From JBBQUN01 sp038212405 (GTDB lineage Bacteria > Actinomycetota > Acidimicrobiia > Acidimicrobiales > SZUA-35), in NCBI GenBank assembly GCA_038212405.1, contig JBBQUN010000170.1:1-10403 (forward strand): a stretch of 10,403 nt of DNA. The letters are read 5' to 3'. A model generated the notes under the pieces. The model saw nothing but the letters and a program-made list of their open reading frames with translations. It searched no databases and was not told the origin of the DNA. The position numbers were made by a program, and so were the translations under genes. This document shows positions 6,545 through 10,403 of the stretch, piece by piece. Each line of letters begins with the position of its first letter. Position 1 is the stretch's first letter.

Positions 6545-7455
6545 GGTCTGCTTTCGAGGAAGAGGTCGAGGTCGCTTCGCAGGGGAATGCCGGCTCGTCC
6601 GCCGGGTTTGCTGCATTTGAGTGCCGATGCCGCTGAAGCGAATCGCATGGCTTGTTCGATCGACTGTCCTTCGACGAGCCCAAGCGCGAAGGCACCGTGG
6701 AAGACGTCGCCCGCGCCGAGCGTGTCGACAACCTCGACGCGGAACGCGCGAAGCGAGCAGATCGCGTCGCCCTCGACCCAGCGCACCCCGTCGCCGCCAA
6801 GGGTGACGGCAACGAACGCGTCGGTCCGATCGGCGACCGTCTTCAACGCTCGATCGATGTCGCCGGTCCCGGCCAAACGGTGCAGCGCCGGTTGCGAGAA
6901 CACCAGGTGGGTCGCCAGCTCGACGATGTCGGTTGGCACCTCGCCGACGGTGAGGTCGACATCGACGATCGTGGGGATGCCAAGGGTCTTGCCGGCCAGC
7001 ACCGCCGCCTGCGCCCCGCCGAGCCAACGCAGGTCGACCACCACGGCCGACGATCCTCGGACCTCGTCGCTGCTGACGGTGCCGGTGTCGCCGACGAGTC
7101 GCGGGTCGGTGTGGTTGACGATCGTTCGTTCACCGTCGGGTTCGATGATCACGCCCGAGAGCGGCGAGGCAACGCCCGGCACCCGGCGGGTCAGGCAGGT
7201 GTCGACACCGAGGGTCGCGAGTTCCTCGACGATGGTGTCGCCGATGGCGTCATCGCCGAGGTTGGCGATGAGGCGGGCCGACCCGCCGAGCCGGGCGATG
7301 GTGACAGCAGCATTGGCCGCCGGACCACCGCCGACGGTTCGACTCGCACTCGCCAGGTTCTTGCCGTGGACGGCGATCGGGGCATCGAGGGTGAACACGA
7401 CGTCGGCGACGGCAATACCCACGCAGGTGATGACAGGAAGCGGCGTCGAAGCCAT
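6541..7455 (-). CDS. PfkB-family sugar kinase, YihV-like (putative sulfofructose kinase)
   Basis: The product is a 304-aa ribokinase-like (PfkB) enzyme. Seen: TCVGIAVADVVF at the N-terminus, the first PfkB signature VGGGPAANAAVTIARLG (residues 41-57), and the second signature VVDTLGAGDVFHGAF with catalytic base D250. The C-terminus RFASAASALKCSKPGGRAGI is close to E. coli YihV as I recall it (RFASGVAALKCTRPGGRAGI). Three YihV residues that I remember as contacting the sulfonate (K27, N109, R138) have counterparts here: K32 in HGKN, N114 in IVNH, R143 in DLRW. It should phosphorylate 6-deoxy-6-sulfofructose at C1 with ATP. It is the first gene of the aldolase-isomerase operon. The start ATG is 89 bp after the cupin gene, with GAGG immediately before it and GGAG further up. 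Fructose-1-phosphate or tagatose-6-phosphate kinase is the alternative. Confidence 0.87.
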   Translation of the reverse strand: MASTPLPVITCVGIAVADVVFTLDAPIAVHGKNLASASRTVGGGPAANAAVTIARLGGSARLIANLGDDAIGDTIVEELATLGVDTCLTRRVPGVASPLSGVIIEPDGERTIVNHTDPRLVGDTGTVSSDEVRGSSAVVVDLRWLGGAQAAVLAGKTLGIPTIVDVDLTVGEVPTDIVELATHLVFSQPALHRLAGTGDIDRALKTVADRTDAFVAVTLGGDGVRWVEGDAICSLRAFRVEVVDTLGAGDVFHGAFALGLVEGQSIEQAMRFASAASALKCSKPGGRAGIPLRSDLDLFLESRP

Positions 7456-7510
7456 GCCTCGAGTGTCGCTCCGGATCGACAGATCGCTTAGGGCCGATGG
7501 ACCCGAGATG

Positions 7511-7538
7511 TCGCCTGGTGGACGTTTGTTCGCCTGGT
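7511..7538. repeat. 9-bp direct repeat in the kinase upstream gap
   Basis: TCGCCTGGT occurs at 7511-7519 and again at 7530-7538 (+ strand), with a period of 19 bp, close to two helical turns. It is the only repeat in the 89-bp space between the cupin stop and the kinase start, 56-83 bp before the kinase ATG. This placement fits an operator or activator site for the sugar operon. Nine bases twice in GC-rich DNA can also arise by chance. Confidence 0.35.
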
Positions 7539-7544
7539 CATCGG

Positions 7545-8591
7545 TCAGCGACCGAGCTTGTTGCGGACCCGATCGATTGCCATCTCGTTGATGGTTTGCA
7601 CCACATAGTCTCGACGCATTGCCTTTGGTGGCAGGTACGGAGGGGCGAGGCGACGCAGGCCGTCACGCCACACTTCACGCCAGAAGTACACCGCAGTCAG
7701 GCTGATCTCGTCGACGTTCTGGATGCTGTGCCACCAGTAGATGGGGATGTACAGCACGTCGCCAGGGCGGACCCGGAACTCGACGTACTCGGCCTGGGCG
7801 AAGTCGGGGTAGGCCGACTCGTCGTGGACGTAGGTGTTCTCGCCGAGGCTCGAGATGAGTACCTCGCTGAAGTTGCGCCCCGGTGCTTTGTGGAGGAACG
7901 GGGTTTGGTCCGGATGGTAGAGCCGAACGATCTTCTCACCGGCCAGGCAGAAGAGCATGGCGCTACCGGCGGTGTGGAAGTGAGTCTGTGAGTGCACCGA
8001 ACGGCCGAGGTACATGACCCGGCCGAGGAAGCGCTCACCGTTGATGGCCGGCGGGTCGACCAGTTCCTTCGCCAGCTCGGGGAAGTGCTCGTCGTAGGAG
8101 AGCTCGGCGAGGTAAGGCATCGACGCGGCCGGAGCGTCGTGCTTCGGTGGTTGGTCGATTTCGTCGAGGTAGTCGGCGACCGAGAGGTTGCGCTGCTTGG
8201 CCCCCATGTAAGCGCCGGCCGCGATGTCGGTGATGGGAACGACGGTGGCGCCAACTCGCTCCCGGATATCGGCGACCGTCCACCGCTGGGGAAGGGCAGC
8301 AATGCCGCTGACGAGGGTGGGCCGCTCATCATGGAGCGGGGCACGGAGCAGATCGGCGATCGGCCGAGTCGCCGGTGCTGGTTGTTTGGCAGCCGCGTTG
8401 GAATCACTGCTCGAGAAGTCCTGTTGGGGTGTGTCCTGTGCGGCCATTGGTCGGCTCCATCCGTCGGCGGCCCAGGTTAGCGACCTCAGCTGTGCTGTCA
8501 CTGGCGGCGCCAGCCCAACGCTGTCGGCAGCCTTTGCAAAGTCGACGAAGGCGTCCAGCGGTGCGAGCCAACTCGGGTTGTCGTCACTCAC
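7545..8591 (-). CDS. JmjC/cupin_8-like protein with HxH metal motif
   Basis: The product is 348 aa with a JmjC-type cupin fold in its C-terminal half. Seen: FLGRVMYLG, SQTHFHTAGSAMLFCLAGEK (H204, H206), IVRLYHPDQ, RVRPGDVLYIPIYWWHSIQN (H288) and an aromatic C-terminal segment. Relatives are Fe(II)/2-oxoglutarate hydroxylases of protein side chains or small molecules, with an HxD/E...H iron site. Here the Asp/Glu position is His, so the site would be HxH...H, and activity on 2-oxoglutarate is uncertain. The GTG at 8591 has GAGG only three bases before it. ATG at 8447 has GGAG 7 bases upstream and would give 300 aa. I keep the longer start because the first 40 residues (LDAFVDFAKAADSVGLAPP) look like the short helical N-terminus found in such proteins. 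It sits 36 bp after the DUF2786 gene. Confidence 0.8.
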   Translation of the reverse strand: MSDDNPSWLAPLDAFVDFAKAADSVGLAPPVTAQLRSLTWAADGWSRPMAAQDTPQQDFSSSDSNAAAKQPAPATRPIADLLRAPLHDERPTLVSGIAALPQRWTVADIRERVGATVVPITDIAAGAYMGAKQRNLSVADYLDEIDQPPKHDAPAASMPYLAELSYDEHFPELAKELVDPPAINGERFLGRVMYLGRSVHSQTHFHTAGSAMLFCLAGEKIVRLYHPDQTPFLHKAPGRNFSEVLISSLGENTYVHDESAYPDFAQAEYVEFRVRPGDVLYIPIYWWHSIQNVDEISLTAVYFWREVWRDGLRRLAPPYLPPKAMRRDYVVQTINEMAIDRVRNKLGR

Positions 8592-8627
8592 CTCATCGGG
8601 GCACTGCGCAGGGGCTCTTCTGCTGTA

Positions 8628-10070
8628 TCAGCGCCTGATAGCGGACTGTGGGTCGATGCCAGTCAGATCGATGGCGTTGGTGAGGTCGATGTCAGATGCG
8701 TTCCGTGCATCGCTGAGGTCGCCGAAGCCGAGCTGGGCCTGATCGGCGGCTACTTGCCCGCTGGCCCGGCCGACGTGGTCGTAGCCGCCACGAACGCCCT
8801 TGCGCGTCAAATCGCCAAACCAGTCGTTGAATGCGTCTTCGACGGTGGCTGACCGATCGCGCAGCACGAGCTGGAACCTGCTTCCCACCTCGGCCTCGGC
8901 CTCGTTGAACACGTGGGCGTTGATCTCGTCGAGGCGGTCGCCGATGCGGTTGGCGAATCCGGCCAGGAAGCTCGATCGATAGGCTTGGCTCCGAACTCGA
9001 GTGCCGGCGGGTGCCCGCCGAGCCGCGTCGGTCATGGCACTTTGGGCCTGCACGAGAAGTGAGGTGAACAACATCTCGACTGCCGCCAGATCGCTGTCGA
9101 ACCCAACGACGCTGACCATGTCGAGCCCGGAGAGCGTGACGGCCCGACACCGATTCGCTTCGGCGACGACGTGGAGCAAGACCGCCTTGGCATCGACATA
9201 GGGCGGATCGATCATCACCCGAATCATGATCGGCGCTTCGTCTGGATCGGAAGTACCACGCTCGACGGTGGCGGCGTCGATGGCGTGGCGGGTCATGAGC
9301 TGTTGCGCCTTGCCGGTGAACGCCGCGGCCTCGGCCTCGAACTCCGATGATTCGGCCTTGGCCAACAAGTTGCGGATCTTCTCCAGGACCGGATCAGCAC
9401 CTGCGCTCTTCTCACTTCGACGTGCCTTCGGCCAAGCTGAACCGGTGCGGGAACTGCCGGGCGGCGGGATGAGCGTCTCCAGATGGGGGATGGAGGAAGC
9501 CACCCGTATGGCGTCGATGATCCCTCGCACCGCCTTCGACCAGGCCAGCCCCTCGGTGGTGATCCAACGGCTGACCCATCCGCCATGCCCATCGACCGCC
9601 GGGAGATCGAGCCGGTCGATCTGGGTCATCCATTGCGAGTCCAGCGTGGTGGCGCGTCGGCCGGCATTGTCGGAGGCGATGGCCAAGGCAATGAGTCGGC
9701 CGGTCGCCGCCGAGGATGCCTCACTCCGGCCTCGACGCAGAAGCTCGGCCGGCTGCCAGCCTGACTCCCAGTTCTTCCCGATCAGCGTTGCCATCATTCG
9801 TTCGGCTTCGGCAGTGACCGCCGATGGGCGAAGCTTGTCGAGCTCGTCGAGCGCCTCGTTCTTGGTTGGGGTCTTCGCCGATTGGCCATCGAGGACCGCC
9901 AACGCCAAGTAGTACTCGGCCAACTCCTGCTCGCTGAACATCGGCCCGTTGTTCTGCTGCGAGCGATTGTCGGACCCTGACCATCCCGACCCGCCCTGAC
10001 CCGACTGCCTGCGATCGTTCGCCCGCTTCTTCGCCTTCGCTGCCCGCCGCGCCTTGTTGTTCTTTCCCAT
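8628..10070 (-). CDS. DUF2786 domain protein
   Basis: The product is 480 aa. The DUF2786 signature is at about residues 226-265: DPVLEKIRNLLAKAESSEFE followed by AEAAAFTGKAQQLMTRHAID. A long C-terminal region with SQAYRSSFLAGFANRIGDRL typically accompanies this domain in actinobacterial proteins. The N-terminus is a basic, disordered tail (MGKNNKARRAAKAKKRANDR) followed by a Gly/Ser/Gln-rich linker, which suggests nucleic-acid contact; no catalytic motif is evident and the family's function is unknown. No signal peptide or membrane segment is seen. The ATG at 10070 is supported by the lysine-rich start; its ribosome site is weak. It precedes the cupin gene on the same strand with a 36-bp gap. 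Confidence 0.85.
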   Translation of the reverse strand: MGKNNKARRAAKAKKRANDRRQSGQGGSGWSGSDNRSQQNNGPMFSEQELAEYYLALAVLDGQSAKTPTKNEALDELDKLRPSAVTAEAERMMATLIGKNWESGWQPAELLRRGRSEASSAATGRLIALAIASDNAGRRATTLDSQWMTQIDRLDLPAVDGHGGWVSRWITTEGLAWSKAVRGIIDAIRVASSIPHLETLIPPPGSSRTGSAWPKARRSEKSAGADPVLEKIRNLLAKAESSEFEAEAAAFTGKAQQLMTRHAIDAATVERGTSDPDEAPIMIRVMIDPPYVDAKAVLLHVVAEANRCRAVTLSGLDMVSVVGFDSDLAAVEMLFTSLLVQAQSAMTDAARRAPAGTRVRSQAYRSSFLAGFANRIGDRLDEINAHVFNEAEAEVGSRFQLVLRDRSATVEDAFNDWFGDLTRKGVRGGYDHVGRASGQVAADQAQLGFGDLSDARNASDIDLTNAIDLTGIDPQSAIRR

Positions 10071-10105
10071 CGACTGAACTTACCAACGGTGTATGACGCG
10101 CCACG

Positions 10106-10281
10106 ATGATGTCCCGAAGTGGAATGGAGCTTGCCTTCCTCGCTGAGCTGTCGCGGCTGCAAACGACAACGCCACTCGCTTGCCGCTTGACACCGTTCTC
10201 GAAGTTCTCGGCTTCGATCGGACCGAACTCGAAGCCGAACTCGACGCTGAGCTGAACGCGCCACCGTTGGGGTCGGCGCCG
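10106..10281 (+). pseudogene. Possible decayed gene remnant in the DUF2786/SDR gap
   Basis: On the + strand an ATG at 10106 opens MMSRSGMELAFLAELSRLQ in one frame. From about 10180 a neighbouring frame reads RLPLDTVLEVLGFDRTEL, then EAELDAELNAPPLGS. Both pieces look protein-like, with G/C-rich third positions, and one indel would join them. The second frame is open from a TGA at 10144 to the window end, but beyond 10282 it is antisense to the SDR. A Ser-rich ORF on the opposite strand looks like its shadow. The C-terminal tail of a phage-type protein is conceivable, but I cannot name a family. Confidence 0.25.
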
Positions 10282-10403
10282 TCAGATCTGGAGGCCGCTG
10301 GTCGATCCGCCATCGACGAGAATGTTCGCCCCCGAGACGAAGCTGGCTTGTTCGCTGGCGATGAACACGACGACGTTGGCAATTTCTTCTGGCGTGCCCA
10401 GCC
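10282..10403 (-). CDS. Short-chain dehydrogenase/reductase (SDR), C-terminal part
   Basis: Only the last 40 residues are in the window, but they match the classical SDR C-terminus: LGTPEEIANVVVFIASEQAS, then FVSGANILVDGGSTSGLQI and a TGA stop. The PEEIAxxVxFLAS segment and the SGxxIxVDGG strand are found in NAD(P)H-dependent SDRs of the FabG/glucose dehydrogenase type. The Rossmann glycine motif and the YxxxK catalytic residues lie outside the window, so cofactor and substrate are unknown. Confidence 0.9.
   Translation of the reverse strand, partial: LGTPEEIANVVVFIASEQASFVSGANILVDGGSTSGLQI

Noticed and set aside
6545..7027. Upstream extension of the aldolase frame to 7027
   Set aside because: It runs inside the kinase gene and is Arg-rich; the ATGA overlap at 6541-6544 gives the natural start.
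8626..8640. Inverted repeat TATCAG-CGC-CTGATA at the end of the DUF2786 gene
   Set aside because: Arms of only 6 bp with a 3-base loop, partly within the coding sequence and without a T-run; too weak to call a terminator or operator.
10080..10382. 100-aa Ser-rich - strand ORF next to the SDR fragment
   Set aside because: Low-complexity Ser/Arg composition, and it overlaps the clearly recognisable SDR C-terminus in another frame of the same strand.

Overview
The window is GC-rich, densely packed bacterial DNA with G/C-biased third codon positions, GTG starts and genes that overlap at stop/start codons. The gene content (acyl-CoA ligase, DUF2786 protein, SDR, and a small coiled-coil membrane protein of a type common in actinobacteria) suggests a high-GC actinobacterium, perhaps of the Acidimicrobiia. 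That is an inference from style and content. No rRNA, tRNA, CRISPR array or insertion sequence is visible.

Left part, + strand (1-3680): the 3' end of a TauD/TfdA-like Fe(II)/2-oxoglutarate dioxygenase overlaps by 26 bp a metal-dependent adenosine-deaminase-family hydrolase. An AMP-forming acyl-CoA ligase follows 50 bp later. Just after the ligase lies a perfect 24-bp palindrome (3275-3298), then a small coiled-coil/membrane-anchor protein. The small protein lacks a convincing ATG but has a strong Shine-Dalgarno placed in front of an ATC codon. Its 3' end overlaps tail to tail with a small hypothetical ORF on the - strand.

Central part, - strand (7455 down to 4024): this is the most interesting unit. 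A PfkB kinase, a LacD/YihT-type class I aldolase and a COG2407 (fucose/arabinose isomerase-like) isomerase are joined by 4-bp stop/start overlaps (ATGA, GTGA). The kinase and aldolase resemble YihV and YihT of sulfoquinovose breakdown more than the tagatose enzymes. The trio therefore reads as isomerase -> kinase -> aldolase of a sulfoglycolytic (sulfo-EMP-like) pathway. The isomerase gene is split by a one-base frameshift in a GC-rich repeat, so either the pathway is broken here, or the base is missing from the assembly, or recoding occurs.

Right part, - strand (10403 down to 7545): the last 40 residues of an SDR oxidoreductase, a roughly 210-bp gap holding what may be a degraded + strand gene remnant, a DUF2786 protein, and a JmjC/cupin_8-like protein. 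The latter has HxH where the family normally has HxD/E. The 89-bp gap between the cupin gene and the kinase holds a 9-bp direct repeat with a 19-bp period, a candidate operator for the sugar operon.
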